Assembly: GCA_028751875.1 (NCBI GenBank) | Contig: CM054165.1 | Location: 30,368,078-30,432,077, forward strand | Length of the DNA: 64,000 nt | Direction: 5' to 3' | DNA from: Rapana venosa | Taxonomy: Eukaryota; Mollusca; Gastropoda; Neogastropoda; Muricidae | Part shown: in pieces, positions 11,436 through 23,092 of the stretch | Layout of the letters: every line of letters begins with the position of its first letter | Position numbering within the stretch: position 1 is the first letter of the stretch | The notes under the pieces: model-generated | Told to the model about the DNA's origin: nothing | The model's database searches: none | Seen by the model: the letters and a program-made list of their open reading frames with translations, nothing else | Translations under genes and position numbers: made by a program

Positions 11436-11450
11436 TTACAGAGGACAAGA

Positions 11451-12555
11451 AAGAGAAAGAAATAAACTAAAAACTGAGAAGCTCAGCTTAGGTAAAGTAA
11501 TACTCAAAACAGACCAGCCGACTAAATACTGTTGTAGTGTAAAACCAATAGCGTATTTTTTAAAACACACACAAGAACATGCAAGAACAGGGGACAGACC
11601 ACACAAACATACACACACATAACACTCTCACAACAACCACACATATACATATATATCAATGTCCTGTGCTCTCCGCGGTTAGGCCTACTGCTTGGTGTTG
11701 TATTGGACATGCCATAATCTTTTGTTAGCAAAAAGGGGAGTGGCTAAGTATGCGTCATCAGATCTGAAGGTTTATATTTATTAATTTTCACTCTTTCTAT
11801 CACCCTTTGAGGCAGAACAGTGGGGAAGTCGGAATGCGTTAGATGGGCAGTCTGGCAGAGCATGCAGGCAGGGTTCGTAACCCCGGTAGGGGAGCAGTAG
11901 CTAACGTCATCTATTTTGTGTTGTGTGTTGTGTGTACTATCGTTTGTGCTGTTAAGTGTTTGATGTAGTAATGTTTCCTGTTTGTACTATGTGTGTTGGT
12001 GAGTGTGTATTTATGGTTGTTGTTATGTGTTGTGTGAATGCATGTGGTGTGTTGAATGCGTTGGTTGTAGGCATTCCAACAGTCGTGAAGGCCGGGAAAT
12101 TCTTCTCCGATACCAATGCTCCGATTGCAAGTGCCTCCAATTTTTCCTTCTGTAACGGAGGCCTGGGTAGCGCGAGAAAAGGTTTTGCACTTCTTTTTTT
12201 TTTAAATAAAAAAATACAGGATAAAATCAAATATAAAGAAGAAGGTATTAGTTTATATTTTTTATATTATTTTTGTATTTGTTCTTGATAGATATTTGTT
12301 TAGCAAAAAATCCCTCATAATGTTATATTACCAATCAAAAATAAAAGGAACATTTTCTTTTTTAAGTTCTTGACAAAATATTTTATTAGTTATTAATAAG
12401 TTGGTTGATAAAGTTCTTGACAAGTTTTGATAAGATATGTTTTGCATACATTCCATAATTTTTATAGTTTTACCATCAAAATAAATTGTATTACTTTCAG
12501 TTTTAGTTAGCGGAGATAGGGTACAAAGCTAGTCAAGGTAACTGTTAGTTTTTAT
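11451..12555. other. No gene recognised
   Basis: This stretch contains CA-rich microsatellite-like sequence (about 11565-11660) and AT-rich DNA. A B-box-like GGTTCGTAACCCC lies near 11872 and could mark a decayed tRNA-derived SINE. The overlapping open frames on both strands around 11952-12288 arise from TG/CA-biased sequence and match nothing I know. Confidence 0.4.
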
Positions 12556-12559
12556 ATAA

Positions 12560-13850
12560 AAACTATGCAAGTTTTTGATGCGATGAGGCGAAGCCGAATC
12601 GGACCAAAAGTTGCCTGGTTTTGGATAAACAGTAAGTGGTTGAGCTTGACTCGGCTTTTACCCTATCTCTTAAAAGAAAAATCAATAATGAACAAGATGT
12701 TCAGAAGAGAATGTTGTGAACGAGTCCACCTTCAGGCTCTGTCACTGCCATACAGAATGTGGAGAGAAGTTGCCCAGGGAGGTGATAGGTGGAGGTGATT
12801 CGTGATAGGTGTTCATCAACAGAGGGAGGGGAAAGCTCAAAATCTTATTAGGCTTGGTTTGGAAAATTTTTTTTTTTGAGTTTTGATTGAGTGTGTTTTA
12901 TGTACATGGAGTGGGGTTGGTATCATTGCGTTTTGTCAGAAATACTCATGCTTACCTTTTATTGCAAAACTTGGAGAAAGAGGGAGAAGAAAGTAGATAG
13001 AAGTATCTCATCAACACACCCACCACACCTCACACACACACACACACACACACTACACACACACACACACACACAACCATTCTATGTGGGACTATGGAAG
13101 CGGTTAGCATACAAGAGGGTCTTCAGATAACTGTGTTGTTGCCAGAGGCTGATTCCAGCCCGTGTTGCAGTGGGGCAGGACAGACGGTGGAGACGTCCTC
13201 CCCTGCACCCGGGGGCTGAAGGGGCCAGGGTCTTGTCCTGAGCTGCGACAGCGTTCAGCAGGACTTGCAGTGGAGGAGGACTGCGGATCTTTGTGTGCAC
13301 AGGAGCAGAGCACAGGTGTGGTTTGTGGGTGAGGGGGGGGGTTTGTTCCCAAGCTGGAAGACAAAGCTTGGGGGCCGCGGTCCTGTCCTGAATGCTGACA
13401 GTGGAGCTCTTTCCTTTCCCTTTAGCATGGATGTCCTGAATCCTCCCGTCCTCCACACGAATGTATCCCCGTGTGGAAACGGGGGAGTAGCATGTTTGTA
13501 TGCAGAATATCAGGCGAGGTTTGGAGTAAAAGGGCTGCTGACAGAGTTTTATGGGTTGGTTCTTGAATCTGGCAGCCAGCCACTCAAACTGTGTGGACTG
13601 TTGTCATTATATAAAAATCAAGTGCTGACGGTTTGTGCATTGACACAATGACCTGAAAGAGTCTTGCCCTGACAGTGCAGGCTTCAGCCCCCACCCAGAC
13701 TCCTGTCTGAGGAGATTTCTGCCCTGGAGTTAACATCGGTACCATCCCCACTCCCATCACAGCCTTTGGGATGAGACTGTAAAGCAAGTGGAGAGTGCAG
13801 AGCCGAGGACCGAGATGGATGGAGGAGGCTTACAACGGCATCGTCTTTCG
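12560..13850 (-). repeat. Repeat unit R, copy A (inverted)
   Basis: This GC-rich stretch is the reverse complement of 17352-19100 (copy B) and is related to copies C (23.43-25.56 kb) and D (58.59-60.46 kb). Shared landmarks include the CATGAGTATTT segment (inverted near 12945), a (CA)n tract at 13028-13075 where the other copies have (TG)n, and the GGTGGGGGCTGAAGCCTGCA block (inverted near 13680). Open frames on both strands of 120-130 codons are not conserved between copies, so I regard the unit as non-coding. It lacks the LINE insertion present in C and D. Confidence 0.8.
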
Positions 13851-14280
13851 TGTCTCCCCGACGACCGCCAAGGTCACGTGATGATGATGACGTAAAGCAA
13901 GATGAACAAGGACCACCTGGGGCACAAGTTAAAACCTGTTCTGCTTTGTGGAAATAGGATATAGCGTGCCAGTAGGACCAGATGATAACATTTGTATTTT
14001 AAAAAATTTTTTAAAACACACACACAAAAAGAGGGAAGAAAAACGCATGCACAGACAATCTCTGCACTGGTAAACCTCAGAGCTCTAGCCAAGGAACGAA
14101 AAAAATGTTAAACTCAGATAACATGTCTTCATTTTGGTTATGGTAACTTGCACCAAAATCAGTAAGAAGTACAAAAAGTAGGGAAAGTTCAGAGCCTGTT
14201 TGGCAATGCCTGCAGGACTAGGGTGAATGAGGCTAGTGTACAAAGCTGTGGGGACTTCTTGTAACAGGTGCAAAGGATGG
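13851..14280. other. Short stretch without recognised element
   Basis: Unique-looking sequence between the end of unit R copy A and the LINE on the right. A TGATGATGATGACG stretch lies near 13881. No domain is visible. Confidence 0.35.
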
Positions 14281-16640
14281 GAGTGTTATCCATGAGGCTC
14301 TGAGTTCAGCAGTTCACATGCCTTTGCATGATGTGGGTATTGGTGATATCACAGCAGAAATGGTGACTTGTTTCTGGGCCAGAATTAAGGATTGGGGATA
14401 TCCTGACTTTAAGGAATCTGACTGGCCAAGTCACCTTTTATTGCTCCTGGGTAGCAGGTCCAGCGTTGACAATGGTGAGATTTGCAAACACAATCATTTG
14501 GTCACCCATTAATTCCAACTACATTTTAACTTGGAGGATGATGTCCTAAAACATGACACCTGTGTGCACATGCTGTTTAGTGTTTTGTTATGAAATTCTG
14601 AAAATAAAGCATGGAGGGATTGTCAAAGTAGCCCCGTCACTTTGCGTTCAATCTCCTGATTACAGAACGACTTGAGATCTCTTTGTTCTTCTCCAATTAT
14701 TTTTTAGTAGATTCTTAAAATTCTCTGAATACCATTCATGGTTTTTTAACACTAAGGTTATTGTACCAAGAAATGAAAGCAAAACTTGGAACACTCCATA
14801 TATAAAACATATAAAACAAGGAAAGAATTTTTTTCTAAAAATTTGAGTTCAGTTTCCTTTTTTTTTTTTTTTTTTGCTGCCTGATCTTCTGTGACGTCCC
14901 CCGTCCTGCTGTTCCCACGCCGCTCATTTCAACCTCCCCGCCATAGTCATACCCAGATTTGTTATGTCTCATCCTCAGGGTCGGAGGCCCACAGAGAGCC
15001 CATCACTATCAGGCCGCCGCGGGGCCACCAGCCAGAGGGGCCCTGCACTGCTGCTGGGTCACTTTGGCGGTGTTCAGTGGTGCCTGTTCTGAGCTAACAT
15101 ACGCAGGACACCATCTACTAAGCCCCCTACTAACGACAGTATTAGCTCAGTCGCGAGCCAGACTGAGTGAGTTGCCACCGATGGTGGCAACCACCACAAC
15201 GTCCCTCCAGCGGGACCGTCCCCGCGAACCACCACCACAAAGGCTTTGACAAAACTCACCACCAGGACAGAAGGGTTGGCAAACCGAAATCTGAGGGTCA
15301 CCATGAGACCAGAGAAACTGGGACCACCGAATCAGAGCAATGTTTTTTAATTGCATGATGATCAATGACAATTAGGTTGACGTAATTTGATGCTGTGTAG
15401 TTGCATGTTGCTTTGAGACTACTTGGAAGGGTTGTATCTACTCTTACTATCATAATATATCCCAGCGTCAACCGGGCGAGAGATACAGACACCTGCAGTG
15501 TTGGTCAGGTAATTTGAGCAACACTCTCAAACTCGCATCCGTTAAGTGGATGAAGCTCGACTGTGTGGTCCCAGTCTTCCCACTGAGCCCACAGCACACT
15601 CACTCTGGGTAGGAGCCGGCCGGTGTCCGAAAAATCCCTATGACTCTTATGGGATTCGAACCCGCGACCTTCCAGTCCGTAACCCAAGGCGCTAACCACT
15701 GCGCCATGGCGGCTGGTTGAGTTCAGTTTCCTTAGAAAATACACACATTGTTGTCCCTTTTTGATAATAGCATCAGTGTTAACGTCCTAGTTTTAACTTG
15801 TGGTCAAAAACAGTTCCCAGATACTTATAGTTCAAAACGTTTTCAACTTCTTGATTATGGATAATAATATTCTTAGGAGTATTCCCTGATCTTCTGAAAT
15901 CAATAGGAAGATCTTTAGTTTTAGAAACATTTAGCTCCAGATAGGCTTATCACACCAGTGTACGAAATCCGTGAAGGCTGGGCCATGGTCTAAGACTGAT
16001 CCGGTTAACTCATTGGAGTCGCAGTGAAATGGATCCCACCATTTTGTGGTGATGCATGATTTTGGCTATATTTGAAAAATTCAGCAGACTTACTCAACAT
16101 AATAATTACATACACATTATACATCATTGAAAAGTTTATAATGTCTTCTTTTTAGATTGTTTCACAGTTTTTTAATTGATGATGTATTTATTTTTTACAA
16201 ATTTCCAAAATATTCACTGAATGCTGAAAAATCAAAATTTTGAAAATTATGGCTGGTACTAAATTGCTTGAACTATCACAACTAGTCCCCCTTTAAACAA
16301 TGTGATGATTTTTCACCCAAAATAAAGTTCCCCGAAGCTGGCTGATTCCATCCGATGTCACTTTTTTGGTACAACAATTATTTTTTTAAAGAAACATAGC
16401 ACTGAGTGCCTGAAATCCCAAAGATATCACTTTTTGACATGTCAAACAAAATTGGCCAACGATAAAAATAGGGGCCAGGTCAAGGAAACAAATGTGTTTA
16501 GAAAAATGAATTCCCTAAGGCCAGGTACTTTCCCCTTTTATTAACCATCCTTTTTGTTTTTTTAAAAAAAATTTGTAAGTCTGCCGATTTAAAACTTCGG
16601 CACTCCGTGGAAAAAAAAAAAAAGGAGGCAACCGCCCGCG
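14281..16640 (-). mobile_element. Rex/RTE-like LINE fragment, reverse transcriptase C-terminal part (copy 1)
   Basis: On the minus strand, 15734-16060 reads DFVHWCDKAYLELNVSKTKD, then IDFRRSGN, then NYKYLGTVFDHKLKL, the thumb/C-terminal region of non-LTR reverse transcriptases of the Rex/RTE type. The reading continues beyond a SINE insertion (14860-15716) with RNA-binding-like C-terminal segments (for example SFAFISWYNNLSVK) down to about 14300. A non-coding interruption of about 600 bases lies inside the RT at about 16040-16640; the relative at 55.99-58.02 kb has the same interruption at the same place. The 5' part is lost towards the 500-N gap. Clade assignment is by motif memory and is uncertain. 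Confidence 0.72.
14860..15716 (-). mobile_element. Long tRNA-headed SINE (~857 bp) with 17-bp target-site duplication
   Basis: The insertion is bounded by a perfect 17-bp direct repeat, TTGAGTTCAGTTTCCTT, at 14843-14859 and 15717-15733. In its own orientation (minus) it starts with a tRNA-like head: A box region TGGCGCAGTGGTTAGCGCC and B box GGTTCGAATCC, both within about 75 bases of the start. A long body of about 750 bases follows, ending in a poly-A tail seen as T18 at 14858-14875. The body shows no conserved protein. Related copies lie at 27.5-28.35 and 62.70-63.57 kb. The length is unusual for a SINE, so it may be a compound element or be partly derived from an unidentified LINE. Confidence 0.88.
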
Positions 16641-16851
16641 TTAACACAGAAAGGAATTTGTTGCGTTGAACATTGTTTTGTTGGGGGGGGGGGGAGGAAA
16701 AACTGTGGAAAGGGGAAAAATGCAGGTTTCTAACCAAAAAGATATTTTGTTGGCAAAACACGGGTTGGGGACAAATTAAAATTAGCAAAAAGAACAAATT
16801 GAGCAGTCAAATTTAAGGTATTTGTTAAAAAACGTGGGCTGTTGTAAAAAC
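16641..16851. other. LINE-derived or unassigned sequence abutting gap
   Basis: This is the left edge of the first scaffold gap. A G12 run lies near 16683-16694. It may be the upstream continuation of the LINE on the minus strand but carries no motif I can name. Confidence 0.3.
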
Positions 16852-17351
16852 NNNNNNNNNNNNNNNNNNNNNNNNNNNNNNNNNNNNNNNNNNNNNNNNN
16901 NNNNNNNNNNNNNNNNNNNNNNNNNNNNNNNNNNNNNNNNNNNNNNNNNNNNNNNNNNNNNNNNNNNNNNNNNNNNNNNNNNNNNNNNNNNNNNNNNNNN
17001 NNNNNNNNNNNNNNNNNNNNNNNNNNNNNNNNNNNNNNNNNNNNNNNNNNNNNNNNNNNNNNNNNNNNNNNNNNNNNNNNNNNNNNNNNNNNNNNNNNNN
17101 NNNNNNNNNNNNNNNNNNNNNNNNNNNNNNNNNNNNNNNNNNNNNNNNNNNNNNNNNNNNNNNNNNNNNNNNNNNNNNNNNNNNNNNNNNNNNNNNNNNN
17201 NNNNNNNNNNNNNNNNNNNNNNNNNNNNNNNNNNNNNNNNNNNNNNNNNNNNNNNNNNNNNNNNNNNNNNNNNNNNNNNNNNNNNNNNNNNNNNNNNNNN
17301 NNNNNNNNNNNNNNNNNNNNNNNNNNNNNNNNNNNNNNNNNNNNNNNNNNN
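16852..17351. other. Scaffold gap, exactly 500 N
   Basis: Unknown sequence of fixed placeholder length. It separates the inverted unit R copy A plus LINE block from direct copy B, so order and orientation across it depend on scaffolding. Confidence 0.99.
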
Positions 17352-19216
17352 GCCGTGGTAAGCCTCCTCATCCATCTCGGTCTCGGCTCTTGCATCTCAC
17401 TTGCTTTACGGCTCATCCCAACAGGCTGATTCCGATGTGATGGGTAAGGGGCGGATGGTACCTCGATCCTTAACTCCAGGGCAGAAATTCTTCCTCAGAC
17501 AGGAGTTGGGTGGGGGCTGAAAGCCTGCACTGTCAGGGCAAGACTTCTTGCAGGTCTTGTGTCATGCACACCGTTCAGCATCTTGATTTTTATATAAGAC
17601 AACAGTCATGACACCAGTTTGAGTGGTCTCTGGCTGCAGGATTCATAGAACCAGACCAATTAATACTCTGGTCAACCTTTTTTACTCCAAACCTTCGCAT
17701 GATATTCTGCATACAGAATACGCTGACTCCCCGTTTCCACAACTGGGGATAATTTGTCTGTGTGGATGTAGAGACGGGGGATTCAGGAATCCTTGGCTAA
17801 TGGAAAAGGAAAAAAAGCGCGCTCCACTGTCAGCATTATGGACAGGACCGGCCCCCAGAGCTGTGTATTCCAGTTGGGGGACAACCCCTCCACCAGACAA
17901 CCGGTTCTCTGCTCTCCATGGTGCACAGCCAAAGACTCCGACTGTCACCTCCGCACTGCCAAGTCAGCTTGGAACGCTGTCAGCAGCTAGGAACAGAGAC
18001 CCTGGGGGCTTTCTCTGACACGGTGCAGTGGGGAGGACCGTCTCGCACCAGTCTGTCCTGACCCACTGCAAACACGGGCTGGAGAACAGATCTGGAACAA
18101 CAGTATTGAGTGGACCGACTGTTATGCTACCGCCTCCATTAGTCACATAGAGGTGTGTGTGTGTGTGTGTGTGTGTGATGTGTGTGTTGTGTGTGTGTGT
18201 GTGTAGTTTATTAGTCACCAACATTTTCTATAAAATACTGCTCAAAACTTCCATTTTATCACATACGATTCACACAGATCTATGTCATGGGATGGTCAGA
18301 TACAGAAGCAGATACAACACTTAAGTAACCCAAAAAAACCAAGGAAAAAACAAATAAACAAAAAAAAAATCTGCTCTGCAACAATGCCAAGGACTATCCT
18401 GCATGTTGCTAGCAACCTATTCGATACCAGCCCTTGATCATGAGATGTATCTCTTAGCATGAGAGTGTACAGTAGTTTGGATAGGAATGAATAGCTGGGA
18501 TTTTTCTTTCACAAAGTTTATATCTTGCATGTGGTGAAGATATGGATGTCGTTTGGACAGATCATTGCTTGTTGTTCCATTTCTTACCATCACTATGGTG
18601 AAGGGTATTGTCACCTACATCATGTCTGATCAAGCACTCAACTCACGATGCGCGCCCTTGCGGCAATCACACACACTCTTCTCTCTCTTCTCTACTTCTA
18701 TACCTCCCTCCTCTCAAATTACACACATACTGTACACATCCTTCCCCCCTCTCCACACAAACTCTCTCCCCTTCATTCTCCTCACCTACCTGTGAGTTCG
18801 CCTTCGTCTGTCTCTGTCTCCTAGTTTGCATTAAAAGGTAAGTCATGAGTATTTCAGTCAAATCGCAATGATACAACCCCACCTCCTATCTACATTAAAA
18901 ACTACAACTCTTCAAAACTCAGTCAACAAGCCTAATCAAATTTTGTGCTATCCCTCCCTCTGTTGATGTAACACATATCACGAATATTCTCTCTGGGCAA
19001 TACTTCCTCTACATTAGGTATGGCAGTGACAGAGCCTGGAAGGTGGTACTCGTTCACAAATTTCTCTTCTGTATAACCTGTTCATTATAGATTTTTCTTT
19101 TACAAGTGCGTGTGCATAGAGCGTGCCAGCCGGAGAAGGGATGACAGCTTGTTCTTTTTGTCGTTTCCCTGTACAGCGACAGCAAGACTGCGAGAGCTAC
19201 AGCACAGATCTTCAAT

Positions 19217-20287
19217 TCTGTCTCTTAGTAATCAAGTTTTCGTTAGCAAAGGTCTATTATGGAAATTCATTTTTTATGGTGTCTTTTCTAATTCTGAAGG
19301 GTTCGGCAAGCTATTTATGCTGGGTTCCATCTCATGTGGGTATTTATTTCAATGGAAAAGTAGATGAAACAGCCAATTACGGCAGACAAAACATTCTATG
19401 CTTGTTCATCTGTTTTAGATAAGGTTATGCTTTGCTTCAAAGTGTTTTTACTGGAAACATGTGAAACAACGAAAAAAACAGGAAGAGGATGGCTATCCCC
19501 AGCATACTTGTTTTGTTCTGAGATATTGAGACTTTTCTTTGTACTCGTGATGGCTATCACATTCTTGTACTAGTACAAATTGTTTCTTTTAATCCCGTAG
19601 ACTGAAATTAAATGCCTTTGAACATAAATTTGTAAGAAATGTAAAATGCAATATGCGGTTAAATAATGTCAAAGTTCATGTTTTTATATTCAGTGTAATA
19701 ATATATGATAATTATAATGATAATAATTGATATATATAATAATAATTCCAGATATTATTTTATTATAAATTATTATTATTATTATTATTATTATTATTTT
19801 TATATAATAATATCAGTTGTCGAAGATTTTAAAAAGTTTCCTACCACACATTTCATAGTTAAGTCTCTGCACGAAGATTTTACAATCCAAAGTGTAGTGT
19901 GTGAGTATAGCACTGTCTTGAGTCGATCTCCAGTATTCTTCTTTTTTTTGTAAGTACTTTATGTGGAATTGTAAAACCTTTAATGTCGTGATATCATTTT
20001 GTTTTATCGTGGCAGCTTTTTACACGTAGTTGGTGCGTAGGTTGTTCATTTCTAGTCTTTAGAGTAGTTTTTCATTTGTTCTGCGTTGTGGTATATTTGC
20101 GCGTCTCTTTGCTATGTTTTTTGCAGCATAATTCAGGGTTTTTGAAGGTTTGGAATCAAGGTTTTTTTAATGTACATAAATACCAACATGCATCTGTTTT
20201 TCTTAAAACCCTCATCTATCATGCCCCTTCCCCACATTTTAGTCTAATAATCACTTGAGGGTACAGCGTTAAATCGATGACACACAC
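19217..20287 (+). mobile_element. Insertion with Jockey/I-type LINE RNase H fragment
   Basis: The insertion splits unit R copy B and is flanked by the direct repeat ATCTTCAAT at 19208-19216 and 20288-20296. Near 19315-19375 the plus strand encodes LCWVPSHVGIYFNGKVDETA, closely resembling the conserved WVPSHVGI...GNEKADEAA region of RNase H in Jockey- and I-type non-LTR retrotransposons. Flanking frames are broken. An AT-rich stretch with ATT repeats follows at 19690-19810. I cannot define the LINE's own 3' end, so the insertion may contain more than one element. Confidence 0.65.
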
Positions 20288-20389
20288 ATCTTCAATGAGT
20301 GTTGCATAGTGAGAATATTCTGGTGTACTGCACACTCGCTAAGCTGGATTCTCATGGTTTCTACCCAAAAACAGAAACATCTTCTCGAT

Positions 20390-20870
20390 CTCTTCACGTC
20401 GGCCGTCGCTGCATTTCTCTTTTTCAGGTCATCGATCTGATGACCCTCCCTCTCTCCTCTTCGCCAAAATGCTTTTTATTGCACTTTTAAATACAGTTTT
20501 GAAAAACATATTTATTTAACCTAAGATTTTTCCTCTCTGCTTCTTCTCATAGCGTTTCCTGCCTTCATCACCAAAGACTCTATTGCCTTGCAGGGTAGTT
20601 GTGACCTGTGTGTGTTGTGTGTGTGTGCGCGCGGCGTTCGTGCACACTTTGGGACTTGTTGGACCTATTTATTGTTACTGGTTGTATGACTGTTAAGAAG
20701 TAGTTGAGTGATAAGGTGAAAGCGCTTTGATCTGTGTCTCTGCAAACATGTAACGCTTATGATAAACTTCCTTTTATTTATTCATTATTATTATTATTTA
20801 TTATTATTGATTATTTAATATTATTATTATAGTATTATTATGTTCTTATTATGATATTATTATTCGTTGT
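20390..20870 (+). mobile_element. LINE/SINE tail fragment ending in ATT repeats
   Basis: This stretch is absent from unit R copies C and D. Its right part contains AAGCGCTTTGATCTGTG near 20722, a degraded form of the LINE/SINE 3' tail seen elsewhere in the window, followed by ATT-type repeats at 20780-20860. The left part is unassigned. Confidence 0.45.
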
Positions 20871-21089
20871 CACGAGAAGGCACAGACTGACTCCACTGCT
20901 GTTGGCCCTCAGTTCCCCCTCACAGCCTCCATCCCCACCTGTCATGAGAGGATAGTGTAAAACCAGATAAGCTTCCCGTGGTGAGTATGTACTGACTGTT
21001 GGCATCCCAGGGGTGGTGTTGGGCTGCTGCTGTCAGGGACATGACAGCACTCTCTCTGTACCCTGTGTAGTTTGATGATGGTATGTGTG

Positions 21090-21853
21090 CATGTATGCAT
21101 CAGTGTGTGTGTGTGTGTGTGTGTGCCTGTGTGTGTGGGTGTGTGTGGTGTGTGTGTGTTGTGTGTGGTGTGTGTTGTGTGTGTGAGTGTGTGTGTGTGT
21201 GTGGTGTGTGTCTGTCTGTCTGTGTCTGGTCTGTTGTATGTATGTAAGATGATTTATGTTTGTATTTGTTTGCATCCATGTGTTATGTATGTATATGATT
21301 TATGTTTGCATGTACGCATTCCATGTGTATGTAATGTATGAAGTATGAATGATGATTTATGGTTTTGCATGTATGCATCCATGTATGCATGTATGTATGT
21401 ATACATGCTTACAGAATATATGTAGGTTAGTGTAAGTATGTTTTGTATATTTATTTCGTCATTCATTCATTCATCTCATTCATTCTTTTATTATCGAGGA
21501 AATGGAAATAAGCACCATGTGTTTTTTACGTCAGTCCATGTGTATGTGGTTTTAGTAAATTTTGTATTGTTCCCATGCACACAAGGGGCTACTCTTTCGA
21601 AAAGCAAAAACAGGGATCTTAAACCTGTTACGCAAGTGTTCTGCTGCGTGAGCACCACTGGACCTCGTTTTAAAAAGTCTCATCCCGAAGGACTTTTGGG
21701 CGAATGGAGTCTGCACTGACGTTATTTCCAAGGGAAAATATCCCCTTTTGTCGGGAATCGAACCTGAGTCGTCCAGATTGGCGAGTGCAGCGTTTAACAC
21801 AGGTTTACTGTCAGGACATAATATTGTGGAGTGTGTTGTGTAAGTAAGTAAGT

Positions 21854-21896
<43 letters not shown>

Positions 21897-22200
21897 GTTA
21901 GTATAGGATGTATGTATGTATGTATAATATATGTATGTATGTTATTATATGTATGTTATGTATATATGTGGGTGTTTATGTATGTATGTATGTATATTTG
22001 TGGGGGGCCGTATGTATGTGTGTATGGTGTATGTATGTATGTGTGTGTGTGATGTGTGTGTGTGTGTGTGTGTGTGGAGAGATGAGAGAGTGAGAGAGAT
22101 GAGGAGATCGAGAGATCGAGGGAGATGAGGATGAGAATGAGGGAGAGAGGAGGGAGATGAGCGAGAGAGAGAGAGTAGAGAGAGAACGGAAAGGGAGTAA
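21090..22200. repeat. Simple-repeat block: (TG)n, (GTAT)n, (GTAA)n, (GA)n
   Basis: (TG)n-rich sequence occupies 21100-21225, GTAT-type repeats 21240-21420, GTAA-type repeats about 21838-21897, GTAT/TG 21907-22075, and GA-rich sequence 22080-22200. A tRNA-derived SINE lies inside at 21560-21800. Open frames here are translations of these repeats and are not genes. Confidence 0.9.
21560..21800 (-). mobile_element. tRNA-derived SINE, minus orientation
   Basis: The minus strand carries a B box, GGTTCGATTCCCG (about 21753-21765), preceded by a tRNA-like A-box segment near 21775-21800. It is followed by GGGATGAGACTTTTTAAAAC and an ACGAGGTCC-like segment that corresponds to the conserved body of the SINE at 10 kb (GATGAGAC...ACCGAGGTCC). 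No target-site duplication was recognised. Confidence 0.6.
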
Positions 22201-23060
22201 GGAGGGGGGCGGGGGTGTTTTTTTTTTTTTTTTATTTTTTTATTTTTTTTTTATCAATTTTTTTAAAAACCCCCCAAAGGGCTTTTTTACTATTTCCCCT
22301 GTGTTTTTTTTAAATTTTGTCCCGTTTTTGAAAATTTATCTTTTAAAAAGAAAAAAAATTTTTTAACCTTGGAAGTTTTCTTTTGCGGGGCCCAAGGGGT
22401 TTTTTTAAAAAAAACCCCCTCTCGAAAAGTTTTTTTTTGGGAGAAGGACCCTGCCTTTAAATTCCCGGGGGAAAAAAAACCCTTGAAGGGAAAATACCCC
22501 GTCGTTTAGGGGAGGGGGTTTTGATTTTAACCATAGTTTTTACCTGCCCCGCGACATTTATGTGAGGGGTTTTTAAGTAAGTAAAAGAAAGTAAAAGGGT
22601 AAGTATGTATTTTTAGTAAATTATGTATGTTTTAAATTTTTTTAAAAGTATTGTTAATGTTGTATGTATGAAAATGTTTTATTTGTTTATGTATTTGTTT
22701 ATGTTTTTTATGTTTTGGGGGGTTTTTTGTTGGTTGGGGTTGTTTTTTTTAGGGGGTGAAAGAGGGAAAAAGAAAGAATGGGGGGGGAAAGGAGGGGGAG
22801 GAGAAGGGAAAAAGGGGGAAGAAAAAGGGGGAAAAAGGAGAGGAAAAACCCCAAATGGGGGGGGGGGGGGGAAGGGAGATTATATAAAAAAAAAAAAGGA
22901 GGGAATTTAAAAAAAAAGGAAAAAAATTACCCCCTTTATTTTTTTAAAAATTTTTTAAAATTTTTTTTTTAAATTGTTTTGGGTTTTTAAAGTTTTTCCA
23001 TCACAAAAAATTTCTTTTTTTTTGCCCCCCTTTCCCCAGGCTTTTTACAACTTTTTTTTT

Positions 23061-23092
<32 letters not shown>

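Larger units (their letters stand above)
1..11450. mobile_element. Decayed Maverick/Polinton (adintovirus-like) element, left end off window
   Basis: Four hallmark modules of a Polinton-type self-synthesising DNA transposon lie within 11.4 kb: integrase C-terminus (+), protein-primed family-B DNA polymerase (-), major capsid protein (+) and FtsK/A32-type packaging ATPase (+). Unidentified coding remnants lie between polymerase and capsid. Capsid next to ATPase on one strand with the polymerase on the other is a usual Polinton/adintovirus layout. Every module carries stops or frameshifts and a SINE interrupts the capsid gene, so the element is dead. I found no adenain-type protease, no confident penton protein and no terminal inverted repeats; the left terminus is outside the window. 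The right boundary is set where coding signal ends, so it is approximate. Base quality here looks good, with few long homopolymers, which makes real decay likelier than in later parts of the window. Confidence 0.82.
17352..21080 (+). repeat. Repeat unit R, copy B, enlarged by insertions
   Basis: The left part (17352-19216) matches inverted copy A and direct copies C and D, including a (TG)n tract at 18151-18205. The unit is then split by an insertion at 19217-20287, resumes at 20288-20370 (TTCTGGTGTACTGCACACTC shared with copy D), is split again around 20390-20870, and ends with the shared block beginning near 20880 (CAGACTGACTCC; later GGATAGTGTAAAA and CAGCACTC). Where copies C and D carry a LINE 3' end, copy B has the uninterrupted sequence near 18890-18920. 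No conserved reading frame is seen. Confidence 0.8.

Noticed and set aside
15590..15716. A possible functional tRNA gene on the minus strand
   Set aside because: The A and B boxes belong to the head of a SINE flanked by target-site duplications, and the 3' acceptor arm is missing.
16730..17416. Open frames of up to 228 codons across 16.7-17.4 kb
   Set aside because: They consist almost entirely of N-derived unknown residues from the 500-N gap.
21033..22128. Cys/Val- and Thr/His-rich frames
   Set aside because: They are translations of TG/CA and GTAT microsatellites.
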